Positions 24,048 through 31,738 of a stretch of 64,000 nt of DNA are shown piece by piece. Within the stretch, counting starts at the first letter, position 1. Each line of letters starts with the position of its first letter. The stretch spans positions 1,922,001 to 1,986,000 of the forward strand of contig OY970347.1 of NCBI GenBank assembly GCA_963717635.1, written 5' to 3'. The stretch comes from JALZKA01 sp963717635 (GTDB lineage: Bacteria > Actinomycetota > Thermoleophilia > Solirubrobacterales > 70-9). The notes below the pieces were generated by a model. It was not told the DNA's origin, made no database searches, and saw only the letters and a program-made list of their open reading frames with translations. The position numbers and the translations under genes are program-made.

Positions 24048-24138
24048 GCGGACAACGCACGCCCCGAAGCTTGTCCGTTGGCGCCGGTTGGAGCCGCGAT
24101 ACGCTCGTCCCACTCGAACAGGAAGCGAGGACCACGAA

Positions 24139-25533
24139 ATGACCGTCGAGGCCACCACCACCGGAGCCGGTGCGACGATCGATCGCGATCGGATCAAGCA
24201 GCTGACGGAGCAGCAGATGGACCTGCTGGCCCAGCGCACCCCGCGCTCGAAGGAGCTCTACGAGCGGGCCGTGAAGGTGATGCCCGGCGGCGTCCCCTCG
24301 TCGTTCCAGGAGAACGACCCGTGGCCGGTTTACCTCGAGCGTGGTGAGGGCGCGCGCGTCTGGGACGTCGACGGCACCGAGTACGCGGACTTCCACAACG
24401 GCTTCGGCGTGATGTGCATCGGCCACGCCAACCCGGCGGTCGGCGCCGCGGTCAAGTCCCGCCACGACGACGGCACGCACTTCGCCGCGCCCACCGATGG
24501 CTCGATCATCGTCGCCGAGGAGCTGGCGGACCGCTTCGGCCTGCCGCAGTGGCGCTTCACCAACTCGGGCACCGAGTCGACGATGGACGCGGTCCACCTC
24601 GCCCGCGGCGCCACCGGGCGCGACGTGATCCTGAAGATCGAGGGCTCCTACCACGGCCATCACGACGCGGTGATGGTCAGCGTGTACCCGGACCTGGAGG
24701 CGCTCGGCGAGCGCGATGACCCGCGCTCGGTGGTTTACGGCGAGGGCTACCCGAAGGCGTTGACGGACCTGACCCGGGCCGTCCCGTTCAACGACGCCGC
24801 CGCCCTGGAGAGCGTGCTCGGCAAGCTCGACGGCAAGGTCGCCGGGCTGATCATGGAGCCGGCGATGATGAACATCAACATCATCCCGCCGCGCGACGGC
24901 TACCTCGAGCGGGTGCGCGAGTTGACCCGTGAGCATGGCGTCGTCCTGATCTTCGACGAGGTCAAGACCGGGGCGACGATCGGCCGCGGCGGCGCGACGA
25001 AGCGGTTCGGCGTCACCCCCGATCTGGTCACGCTTGCGAAGGCGATCTGTGGTGGCTATCCCGGCGGCGCGATCGGGATGAGCGACGAGATCGCCGAGCT
25101 GGTCACGTCCGGTCGCGTCCACCAGTACGGCACGTTCAACGGCAACCCGCTGGTGATGGCCGCGGCGCAGGCGACCCTGACGGAGGTGCTCACCGATGAC
25201 GCCTACGCCACGCTCGAGGCGACGAACGACCGGCTGCTCGCCGGCTGCGACGACATCATCGAGCGCTACGGCCTCCCCTGTTACACGCAGGGCCTCGGCG
25301 CCAAGGGATGCGTGATCTTCTCGCCCGAGCCGCTGTACGAGTACCGCGACTACCTGACCAAGATCGACGGCGACCTGGCGACGCTGGCCTGGCTGTTCCA
25401 CATGAACCACGGGATCTTCATGACCCCCGGCGTCGAGGAGGAGTGGACACTCTCGATCGCCCACTCGGACGACGACGTGCAGCGTTACCTCGACGCGTTC
25501 GAGGCGTTCGCCCGCGACGTGACCTCGGGCTGA
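24139..25533 (+). CDS. Class III PLP-dependent aminotransferase (glutamate-1-semialdehyde aminomutase-like)
   Basis: A 464-residue fold-type I enzyme. VMPGGVPSSFQENDPWPVYL and WDVDGTEYADFHNGFGVMCI match the GSAM/class III N-terminus, FTNSGTESTMDAVHLARGAT the PLP phosphate site, EGSYHGHHDAVMVS the cofactor-stacking region, VVLIFDEVKTGATIGRGGAT the aspartate that holds the pyridine nitrogen, and TLAKAICGGYPGGAIG the Schiff-base lysine. True HemL is shorter and differs in loops, so this is more likely an aspartate/beta-amino acid aminotransferase-like enzyme. AGGAAGCGAGG precedes the ATG. Monocistronic. Confidence 0.87.
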   Translation: MTVEATTTGAGATIDRDRIKQLTEQQMDLLAQRTPRSKELYERAVKVMPGGVPSSFQENDPWPVYLERGEGARVWDVDGTEYADFHNGFGVMCIGHANPAVGAAVKSRHDDGTHFAAPTDGSIIVAEELADRFGLPQWRFTNSGTESTMDAVHLARGATGRDVILKIEGSYHGHHDAVMVSVYPDLEALGERDDPRSVVYGEGYPKALTDLTRAVPFNDAAALESVLGKLDGKVAGLIMEPAMMNINIIPPRDGYLERVRELTREHGVVLIFDEVKTGATIGRGGATKRFGVTPDLVTLAKAICGGYPGGAIGMSDEIAELVTSGRVHQYGTFNGNPLVMAAAQATLTEVLTDDAYATLEATNDRLLAGCDDIIERYGLPCYTQGLGAKGCVIFSPEPLYEYRDYLTKIDGDLATLAWLFHMNHGIFMTPGVEEEWTLSIAHSDDDVQRYLDAFEAFARDVTSG

Positions 25534-25540
25534 GCCGGCC

Positions 25541-27781
25541 CTAACCCGCGAGGGGTGCCGGTTCGCCCAGCTCGAAGCCCTGCGCCATGTCGACGCCGTG
25601 CATGCGGAGGATCGGCAGGAGCGAGTCCGACTCCACGAGCTTCGCGACGGTCGTCTTGCCGGTGCCCTTGGCGAGATTGACGATCGCCCGCATCGTCGCA
25701 TTGTCGGGCTCGTCGCCCAGGAGCGCCCTGGTTACGACCCCCTCGATCTTGACCTGGTCGAGCGGCAGGTTCTGCAGATACTCGAACGAGCCGAAGGCCG
25801 CGCTGAAGCCGTCGAGAATCAGCGGGCAACCGGTCCCCGACAGTCTGTGAAGCGCCGCGGTGGCCCATTCGACGTCGCGCCGGATCGAGCCCTCGCCGAT
25901 CTCCAGCCCAAGCGAAGCGGCCGTATCCGGTACGCCGGCAAGGTCGCCGACCAACGTCTCGAGGGCTTGCTCATCCGCCAGGGTCTCGCCTGAGAGGTTG
26001 ACGTGGAGCCGGGTGCCTCGACTGCCGTTGCGCAATGCGGCGATCGTCCGCCCCAGGACCCAGCGATCGATCTGCGAGCAGAGCCCCGATTGCTGGGCGG
26101 CAGCTGCGAGGAAGTCCGACGCGGCGAGCACGGAGCCCGAGGCGTCGCGCATGCGCACAAGCACCTCGCGGTGGGCGACCTCGCCGTTGCGGAGGTTGAT
26201 CGCGGGCTGTGCATAGAGCAGAAGATCGCCATCCTCCAGTGCCGCGCGGACCCGCTCGGCGAGCGGCGCGGGCGCGTCCTCCGGAGCAGGACCGACCGGC
26301 TGCTCCGACGTGCCGATCGACTCCGGCCCGACCCGTCCGGCGATTTCGACGACAGCCCCCCCGCGCTGCTTGGCGCGGTACATGGCCGCGTCCGCCGCCG
26401 CGGTCACCTCTTCTGGATTGCTGGGCGCTTCCTCCCCCGGCTCGCCACCGAACGGGGCGACGCCGATGCTGACCGAGATACTCGAGCCCTCCACCTCCTC
26501 CGCCGCGAGCCGCGCGAGCAGCTCCTCGCCCAGCAGCAACGCCTGGGCCGTGGCGACGTTGGAAAGCAGCACCGCGAACTCGTCGCCCGCGAGCCGCGCG
26601 ACGACATCGGTCGAGCGCATGCGGCTGCGCATCACCTCGGCCACACGGCGCAGCACCACATCGCCCGCGCCGTGCCCGCGGCTGTCGTTGATCGCCTTGA
26701 GCCGATCTACGTCGACCAGCAGCAGGGCGGCCTCGCCGCCGTAGCGCTGCTGCAGTGCGAGCTGTGATTCCAGCTCCTCGCGGAAGCGGCGCCGGTTCAT
26801 GAGGCCCGTCAGCGAATCGTGGTCCGCGATGTAGCGAAGCTGCTCCTCGAACCGCTTGCGCTCGGTGACGTCCTGCACCTGGACGATGCCGTGCGAGGTT
26901 CCGCCGCGCGACTCCGGCAGCGCCGAGACGCTCAACTGGAGCCAGACTAGGCGGTCCTCGAACAGGGCCCGCTTCTCGATCGAGAACCGATCCAACTCGC
27001 CCGCGACGAGGCGCTCGCGCAGTGCCCGGTCGAGCTCCGCGTCCTCGCTCAGCGACAGCGCCGGCAGCGTCCAGCCGACCAGCTCCTTCTCGCTGCGGCC
27101 GGTGAGCTCCCCCAGGGCCCGGTTCACCTCGGTCAGGCGGCCGTCGGGCCCCTCGCTGAAGTCAACCAGCGCGATCCCGATCGGCGCGTTCTCGAACGCG
27201 CTCCGAAAGCGGGCGTCCGCCTGATCCCGCGCACGCTCCGTGAGGACCAGCTCGGTGACGTCCTGGCAGACGCCGACGACCCGGGTGACCTCGCCGGAGC
27301 TCGGGTCCACGATCGGCTCGCCGTGGCAGCGCAGCACCCGCTCCTCGCCGCTCGGCCGGACGATCCGGTGCTCGAAGCGGTACATCCGCCGCTCCTCGAC
27401 CGCTCGAGCGATCTCCGTGCGCGCGAGCTCCCGGTCGGCGGGGTGCACCTGCGCGAGGTAGGCGTCCAGGGTCGCGGCGAACGACGCCGAATCGAGCCCG
27501 AAGATCCGGTAGAGCTGCTCGGACCACGAGACGTCGTCCTCGCGCACCCGCCACTCCCAGCTGCCGAAGTTGGCGACCCGCTGGGCATCGGTCATCAGCG
27601 CAGCGGCCGCGCGCAGCTCCTCGGTCGCGCGATGGGCAAGCCGGATACCGTCATCGGCCGCAACCGCCTCATGCCCGCGCTGCTCCGGTTCCCTTGGCTC
27701 CGACTCGGGCTTCGCCCGTTCGGAGCCAAGGGAACGCCACCGCCCCAGCCTGCCGCCGCCAACACCATCCGATAACGCCAT
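25541..27781 (-). CDS. PAS-GGDEF-EAL protein, active-looking GGDEF and degenerate EAL
   Basis: About 746 residues. Two PAS domains (about residues 60-165 and 180-300; the first includes the PAC-like FEHRIVRPSGEERVLRCHGE), then GGDEF with DVDRLKAINDSRGHGAGDVV and RLAGDEFAVLL (A-G-D-E-F active loop), then EAL. The EAL motif reads REVLVRM, and the later catalytic segment, normally D-D-F-G, reads LDGFSAAFGS, so the second metal aspartate is glycine. Expected role: c-di-GMP synthesis, with the EAL part binding rather than cleaving. The start is uncertain; a GTG lies 45 bases upstream. Confidence 0.88.
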   Translation of the reverse strand: MALSDGVGGGRLGRWRSLGSERAKPESEPREPEQRGHEAVAADDGIRLAHRATEELRAAAALMTDAQRVANFGSWEWRVREDDVSWSEQLYRIFGLDSASFAATLDAYLAQVHPADRELARTEIARAVEERRMYRFEHRIVRPSGEERVLRCHGEPIVDPSSGEVTRVVGVCQDVTELVLTERARDQADARFRSAFENAPIGIALVDFSEGPDGRLTEVNRALGELTGRSEKELVGWTLPALSLSEDAELDRALRERLVAGELDRFSIEKRALFEDRLVWLQLSVSALPESRGGTSHGIVQVQDVTERKRFEEQLRYIADHDSLTGLMNRRRFREELESQLALQQRYGGEAALLLVDVDRLKAINDSRGHGAGDVVLRRVAEVMRSRMRSTDVVARLAGDEFAVLLSNVATAQALLLGEELLARLAAEEVEGSSISVSIGVAPFGGEPGEEAPSNPEEVTAAADAAMYRAKQRGGAVVEIAGRVGPESIGTSEQPVGPAPEDAPAPLAERVRAALEDGDLLLYAQPAINLRNGEVAHREVLVRMRDASGSVLAASDFLAAAAQQSGLCSQIDRWVLGRTIAALRNGSRGTRLHVNLSGETLADEQALETLVGDLAGVPDTAASLGLEIGEGSIRRDVEWATAALHRLSGTGCPLILDGFSAAFGSFEYLQNLPLDQVKIEGVVTRALLGDEPDNATMRAIVNLAKGTGKTTVAKLVESDSLLPILRMHGVDMAQGFELGEPAPLAG
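27688..27735. repeat. Large perfect inverted repeat inside the 5' end of the GGDEF/EAL gene
   Basis: Arms of 16 bases, GTTCCCTTGGCTCCGA and TCGGAGCCAAGGGAAC, pair perfectly. The 16-base interval contains a second 5-bp hairpin (CGGGC-TTC-GCCCG). It lies about 50-95 bases after the start codon chosen. Coding constraint alone would not be expected to give this. Confidence 0.85.
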
Positions 27782-27919
27782 CCGGGGCGAACGTAACGAA
27801 GAGATAACAGGGAGGCGCAGGTACACCCGTCCGCTCTACTGACTCTGGCGGATGCGCGTACTACAAACCGGGGAGGCCCTGGCCGAAGGATTCTCAGGCG
27901 TGCGGATCGATCGCTCATC

Positions 27920-27925
27920 TAGCCT
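27920..27925 (+). promoter_or_regulatory. Putative -10 hexamer TAGCCT, leaderless-type position
   Basis: TAGCCT ends seven bases before the ATG of the YyaL-like gene, with GGGGACG between them. Confidence 0.42.
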
Positions 27926-27932
27926 GGGGACG

Positions 27933-29930
27933 ATGGCGAACCGCCTCGCAGCTCAGACCAGCCCATACCTGCTCCAGCACGCCGACAACCCGGTCGACTG
28001 GCACTCCTGGGGGCCCGAGGCGCTGGCGCTCGCTCAGGCCGAGGACCGCCCGATCCTGCTCTCGATCGGCTACTCGTCATGCCATTGGTGCCACGTGATG
28101 GAGCGCGAGTCGTTCGAGGACGAGCGGACCGCCCGATACATGAACGAGCACTTCGTCTGCATCAAGGTCGACCGCGAGGAGCGACCCGATGTGGACGCCA
28201 TCTACATGGAGGCGATCCAGTCGATGACCGGCCACGGTGGCTGGCCGCTGACGGCCTTCCTCGACCCGGATGCCGTCCCGTTTTACGGCGGCACGTACTT
28301 CCCGCCCGAGCCCCGCCAGGGCATGCCGAGCTTCGCAATGGTGATGGAGGCGGTCGTGGAATCGTGGAGTGCCCAGCGCGAGCAGCTGCGCGCGGCGGCC
28401 ACCCGGATCCGCGATCAGCTCGGCGCGGTCGCCCGGATCGAGCCGTCAACCGAGCCGCTTCACGCCGGCGTTCTGGGGGCGGCCGACCGTCAGCTTCGGG
28501 CGCTGGCCGACCTCGCCAACGGGGGATTCGGCGACGCCCCGAAGTTCCCCCCGTCCGCGTCCCTGGAGTACCTCCTGGCCCGCGGTGAGGAGGAGGTCGT
28601 CACGTGCACGCTCGACGCAATGGCCTGCGGCGGCATCCACGACCAGATCGGCGGCGGCTTCGCCCGGTACTCGGTCGACGCCGTCTGGCTCGTGCCCCAC
28701 TTCGAGAAGATGCTCTACGACAACGCCCTGCTGGCCCGTGCCTACCTGCACGGCCACCAGGCGCTTGGACACCAGCGATGGCGCAATGTGTGCGAGCGCA
28801 CGCTCGACTGGATGCTGGCCGAGATGCGCGGCCCCGAGGGTGGCTTCTTCTCCGCCCTCGACGCCGACTCCGAGGGCGAGGAGGGGCGGTTCTACGTCTG
28901 GCGGGCAGACGAGCTGCGCGCGACCCTGGAAGGGGCCGGGCTGAGCGCCGACGCCGATGCGATCCTCGCCCACTGGGGCGTGTCCTCTGCCGGCAACTTC
29001 GAGGGCCGCAACATCCTCCACGTCCCCGCCGGTCCGGACGCCCCTTCCCCGGCCGGCCTCGACGCCGCGCGCCGCGCGCTCTACGACGTCCGCTCGACGC
29101 GCCCCTGGCCGGCGCTGGACGACAAGCGAATCTGCTCTTGGAACGGGCTCGCGATCGCCGCGCTCGCGGATGCCGGCGCCGTGCTCGGGCGTCCTGACTA
29201 CCTGGATGCGGCGCGGGCGTGCGGCGAGTTCGTGTTGTCGGAGCTGCGCGGCGACGGCGGCGCGCTGCGCCGCACCTGGAAGGACGGGTCGGCGCCGATC
29301 GCCGCCTACCTCGAGGACTACGCGTACCTCACCGATGCCCTCCTGGTCCTCTATGAGGCGACCTTTGAGGAGCGCTGGTTCGGGGCGGCACGCGAGATCG
29401 CCGACGCGATGATCGCCCGCTTTGCCGACCCCGAGCGGGGTGGCTTCTTCACCACCGCGGCGGATGCCGAGCGGCTGATCGCCCGCCGCAAGGACGTCGA
29501 CGACCACCCGATTCCCTCGGGCAACTCCGCCGCCGCCTACGCCCTGCTGCGCCTCGCGGCGCTGACCGGCGAGCACGCCTACGAGCAGCAGGCGGTCTCG
29601 GTGTTCCGGCTCTTCCACCGCGTCGCAGAGCAACACCCGCAGGCGGTGGCGCACCTGCTCCGCGGGCTGGACTTCCATCTCGCCGCCACGCGCGAGGTGG
29701 CGCTGGTGGCACCGGCCGACCCGGACGCCCTGCGCGAGCTCGCCGGCGTGGTCCGCTCGCGGTTGCGACCGCACCTCGTGATGGCGGGCGGGACCGAGGG
29801 CACGGACAGCCCGGAGCTGATGCGCCAGCGCGTCGCGGTCGACGGCCAACCCGCGGCCTACGTCTGCGAGCGGTTTGCCTGCCAGCGGCCGGTCACCGAG
29901 CCGGACGCTTTGGCCGCGGCGCTCGGCTAA
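27933..29930 (+). CDS. Thioredoxin-fold/six-hairpin glycosidase-like protein, YyaL (DUF255) family
   Basis: A 665-residue protein. The N-terminal thioredoxin-like domain opens with SPYLLQHADNPVDWHSWGPE and has the C-x-x-C site in SIGYSSCHWCHVMERESFED. GGWPLTAFLDPDAVPFYGGT follows. The remainder is an (alpha/alpha) barrel like N-acylglucosamine 2-epimerases, with HDQIGGGFARYSVD and PHFEKMLYDNALLARAY. The family is widespread, and its biochemical role is not established to my knowledge. Length and motifs are intact. The ATG is favoured by the TAGCCT element just upstream. Confidence 0.9.
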   Translation: MANRLAAQTSPYLLQHADNPVDWHSWGPEALALAQAEDRPILLSIGYSSCHWCHVMERESFEDERTARYMNEHFVCIKVDREERPDVDAIYMEAIQSMTGHGGWPLTAFLDPDAVPFYGGTYFPPEPRQGMPSFAMVMEAVVESWSAQREQLRAAATRIRDQLGAVARIEPSTEPLHAGVLGAADRQLRALADLANGGFGDAPKFPPSASLEYLLARGEEEVVTCTLDAMACGGIHDQIGGGFARYSVDAVWLVPHFEKMLYDNALLARAYLHGHQALGHQRWRNVCERTLDWMLAEMRGPEGGFFSALDADSEGEEGRFYVWRADELRATLEGAGLSADADAILAHWGVSSAGNFEGRNILHVPAGPDAPSPAGLDAARRALYDVRSTRPWPALDDKRICSWNGLAIAALADAGAVLGRPDYLDAARACGEFVLSELRGDGGALRRTWKDGSAPIAAYLEDYAYLTDALLVLYEATFEERWFGAAREIADAMIARFADPERGGFFTTAADAERLIARRKDVDDHPIPSGNSAAAYALLRLAALTGEHAYEQQAVSVFRLFHRVAEQHPQAVAHLLRGLDFHLAATREVALVAPADPDALRELAGVVRSRLRPHLVMAGGTEGTDSPELMRQRVAVDGQPAAYVCERFACQRPVTEPDALAAALG

Positions 29931-29969
29931 CCGGCGATCGTGCGGATGCTCCGTTCGCGCGACGATCAC

Positions 29970-29975
29970 TAGTCT
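29970..29975 (+). promoter_or_regulatory. Putative -10 hexamer TAGTCT
   Basis: TAGTCT ends nine bases before the ATG of the SnoaL-like cyclase gene; no Shine-Dalgarno sequence between. Confidence 0.38.
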
Positions 29976-29984
29976 TCCGCGCCG

Positions 29985-30497
29985 ATGGCCGCCAAGAAAG
30001 CGAGCGCCAAGCAGGTCGCGACCGCGTACTTCGACGCGATCGCGAACCGCGACGTCGATGGGATGGCCGAGCTCTGGGAGCCGGGCACGATCGACCACCT
30101 CTACGGGATGGCCGACCTCCGCGTCCCCGAGGACCTTCGACAGTGGTTCGGAAACCTTTTTCGCGCGATCCCCGATTTCAAGATGACGGTCCTCGACATG
30201 GTCGCCTACGGCGAGAAAGCAGCCGTCCGCTGGGGCGCGACCGGGACCTTCACCGGGCCCGGCAAATTCGAGGGCCTGACGGCGACCGGCGCCTCGGTTC
30301 AGATCGAGGGGCTCGACCTCTTCACGATCCGCGACGGACTGATTCGGGACAACTTCGCCTACACCAATGCGACCGAGCTCGCGCGGCAGCTGGGCGCGAT
30401 GCCGCCGGCCGGCTCGGCGGGTGAGCGCGCGATGCTCGGCATCGTCAACGCCCGCACGGCGGCGGTTGCGCGCGTGAAGCACATGCGTAACCGCTAG
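29985..30497 (+). CDS. SnoaL-like ester-cyclase family protein
   Basis: A 170-residue NTF2-like fold protein. VATAYFDAIANRDVDGMAEL is the usual first helix pair, LRQWFGNLFRAIPDFKMTVL and AVRWGATGTFTGPGKFEGL follow the 'ester cyclase' subgroup pattern (f.A.PD....v......d.v..rw...gth.G.f.G...tG), and IEGLDLFTIRDGLIRDNFAY closes the sheet. Likely a small hydrolase/cyclase or ligand carrier; substrate unknown. Monocistronic. Confidence 0.75.
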   Translation: MAAKKASAKQVATAYFDAIANRDVDGMAELWEPGTIDHLYGMADLRVPEDLRQWFGNLFRAIPDFKMTVLDMVAYGEKAAVRWGATGTFTGPGKFEGLTATGASVQIEGLDLFTIRDGLIRDNFAYTNATELARQLGAMPPAGSAGERAMLGIVNARTAAVARVKHMRNR

Positions 30498-30528
30498 CAG
30501 TACCCGAAGTGCGCGAGCCCTCAACGAC

Positions 30529-30575
30529 TGCGGGTAGCACTCGTTAAAGTGACCCGTTTGCGGGCATAATTCGTT
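30529..30575 (+). repeat. Two imperfect 17-base direct repeats 30 bp apart upstream of the proline-rich gene
   Basis: TGCGGGTAGCACTCGTT and TGCGGGCATAATTCGTT agree at 13 of 17 positions and start 30 bases apart, about three helical turns. The second copy contains the likely -10 CATAAT and the first covers the -35 region. They may bind a regulator in tandem. Confidence 0.45.
30565..30570 (+). promoter_or_regulatory. Putative -10 hexamer CATAAT, leaderless-type position
   Basis: CATAAT, close to the sigma-70-type consensus, ends seven bases before the ATG. Transcription would start at or next to the A of the start codon. Confidence 0.48.
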
Positions 30576-30577
30576 CG

Positions 30578-30988
30578 ATGCCGAAGCGTGGGGGAAAGCA
30601 GCGCGAATCCGACGGGCAGGAACGCTCCTCGTTTCGCTGGCCTTCACGAGAGCTGGCGAGCGCCTCGGAGCGCGCCGCCGAGCTGGCGGCAGCCCGCGGG
30701 CTGGAGCGGCTGCGTGCGCGCGCGAAGCGATTGCGGACCCCAACGCCTCACCCCATGCAGACCGCGCCGCCGACGCCCCGGATGCCTGACCCAACCCCGC
30801 CGCCGCCACCCGCCCCGAGCCCAGCCGCCACAGAGCTGGAACGCGCGCCGGAGCCGGAGCCCCAACTCGAGTCCGAACCCGAACCCGAGCGCGAGCCGGC
30901 GTCCGTGCCCTGGGACGAGGAGCTCGACGCGCTGACCGAGCAGCTGATCGCGGACCTGCGCCGCGACCTCGGACCCGAGACCTCCTAG
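30578..30988 (+). CDS. Proline- and glutamate-rich hypothetical protein
   Basis: A 136-residue protein with three zones: a basic, Arg/Ala-rich helix (about residues 20-55, ASERAAELAAARGLERLRAR), a proline-rich linker (about 56-85) and an acidic Glu/Pro repeat zone (PEPEPQLESEPEPE), ending in a short amphipathic helix (LDALTEQLIADLRRDL). No signal peptide and no known domain. Low sequence complexity makes homology calls unsafe. A tandem-repeat promoter region stands directly upstream, which supports expression. Confidence 0.5.
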   Translation: MPKRGGKQRESDGQERSSFRWPSRELASASERAAELAAARGLERLRARAKRLRTPTPHPMQTAPPTPRMPDPTPPPPPAPSPAATELERAPEPEPQLESEPEPEREPASVPWDEELDALTEQLIADLRRDLGPETS

Positions 30989-31026
30989 TCCCGCCTGGAC
31001 GAACGGCCCAGCCAGGCGTGGGTTGC

Positions 31027-31692
31027 CTACCCGCCACCGACCGGGTGGGCGCGGACCTCGTCGAGCACCACGCGGCCTCCGACCTCGACGAACCCGTCCG
31101 CGAGCGGGCGGACGAACAGCTCCGAGCCGCGGCCCTGGCGCACCGTGACCGCCCGGCCCAGCCGCGCGCCGAGGGCGAGCGCGGCCGAGCCGGTGGCCTG
31201 ATCCTCGGCGATGCCTGCCTCTGGCACGAACGAACGAGCGCGGACCACGCCGGCGGCCTCGTCCTCCCAGGCCCAGCAGTAGGCCCAGCCGAGGCCGCCG
31301 GGCGCACCGATGAGCGCATCCACCTCGGCCGGCGAGGACAGCTCCACGTAGTCGAACGGCGGCGACCACTCCGGCCGGGCGGCGATCCAGGTGAGCTCCG
31401 CCTCGCGGCGCACCGGCAGCTCGCCGGCCGGCGGGCGCAGCGCCGGCACGCCATGGCCGGCTTCCAGCAACAGCCATGCGGTGCCAACGGAGGGATGCCC
31501 GGCGAACGGAAGCTCCAGCTCCGGGGTGAAGATGCGCATTGCGCCCCGCTCGGCGTCGTCGACGAACACGGTCTCGGCGAAGCCAAGCTCGCGCGCGATC
31601 GGCTGCCGGCGCTCGGCCGGCACCCCCGCGCCGTCTGCGAACACCCCAAGCTCGTTCCCGTGCTCGCCGGCGGGGCCGGCGAAGACGCGCAG
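31027..31692 (-). CDS. PhzF-family isomerase-like protein, start uncertain
   Basis: A protein of about 221 residues with PhzF-family marks: RIFTPELELPFAGHPSVGTA (the family's F.P..E.pf.GHpt.Gta) and EDQATGSAALALGARL near the C-terminus (dATGSAa..l...l). PhzF proteins are diaminopimelate-epimerase-fold isomerases. Shorter than the usual 260-300 residues. The conserved frame extends upstream of the first GTG (at 31644) to VLRVFAGPAGEHGNELGV, but only CTG or ATC codons are available before an in-frame TAG. I place the start at CTG. It lies 46 bases downstream of glnA on the same strand. Confidence 0.72.
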   Translation of the reverse strand: MRVFAGPAGEHGNELGVFADGAGVPAERRQPIARELGFAETVFVDDAERGAMRIFTPELELPFAGHPSVGTAWLLLEAGHGVPALRPPAGELPVRREAELTWIAARPEWSPPFDYVELSSPAEVDALIGAPGGLGWAYCWAWEDEAAGVVRARSFVPEAGIAEDQATGSAALALGARLGRAVTVRQGRGSELFVRPLADGFVEVGGRVVLDEVRAHPVGGG

Positions 31693-31738
31693 GACATGGA
31701 GAGTCGCGATCCGGTCGACCTACCAGGGCTCGCGCAAG

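Noticed and set aside
24139..25533. Calling the class III aminotransferase hemL
   Set aside because: It is longer than HemL, differs in the loops and has no heme-biosynthesis neighbours.
28446..31697. A 1083-codon open frame on the minus strand across the YyaL-like, SnoaL-like and proline-rich genes
   Set aside because: It is antisense to well-recognised genes, very rich in Arg/Gly/Pro, and has no domain; long antisense frames are normal at this GC content.
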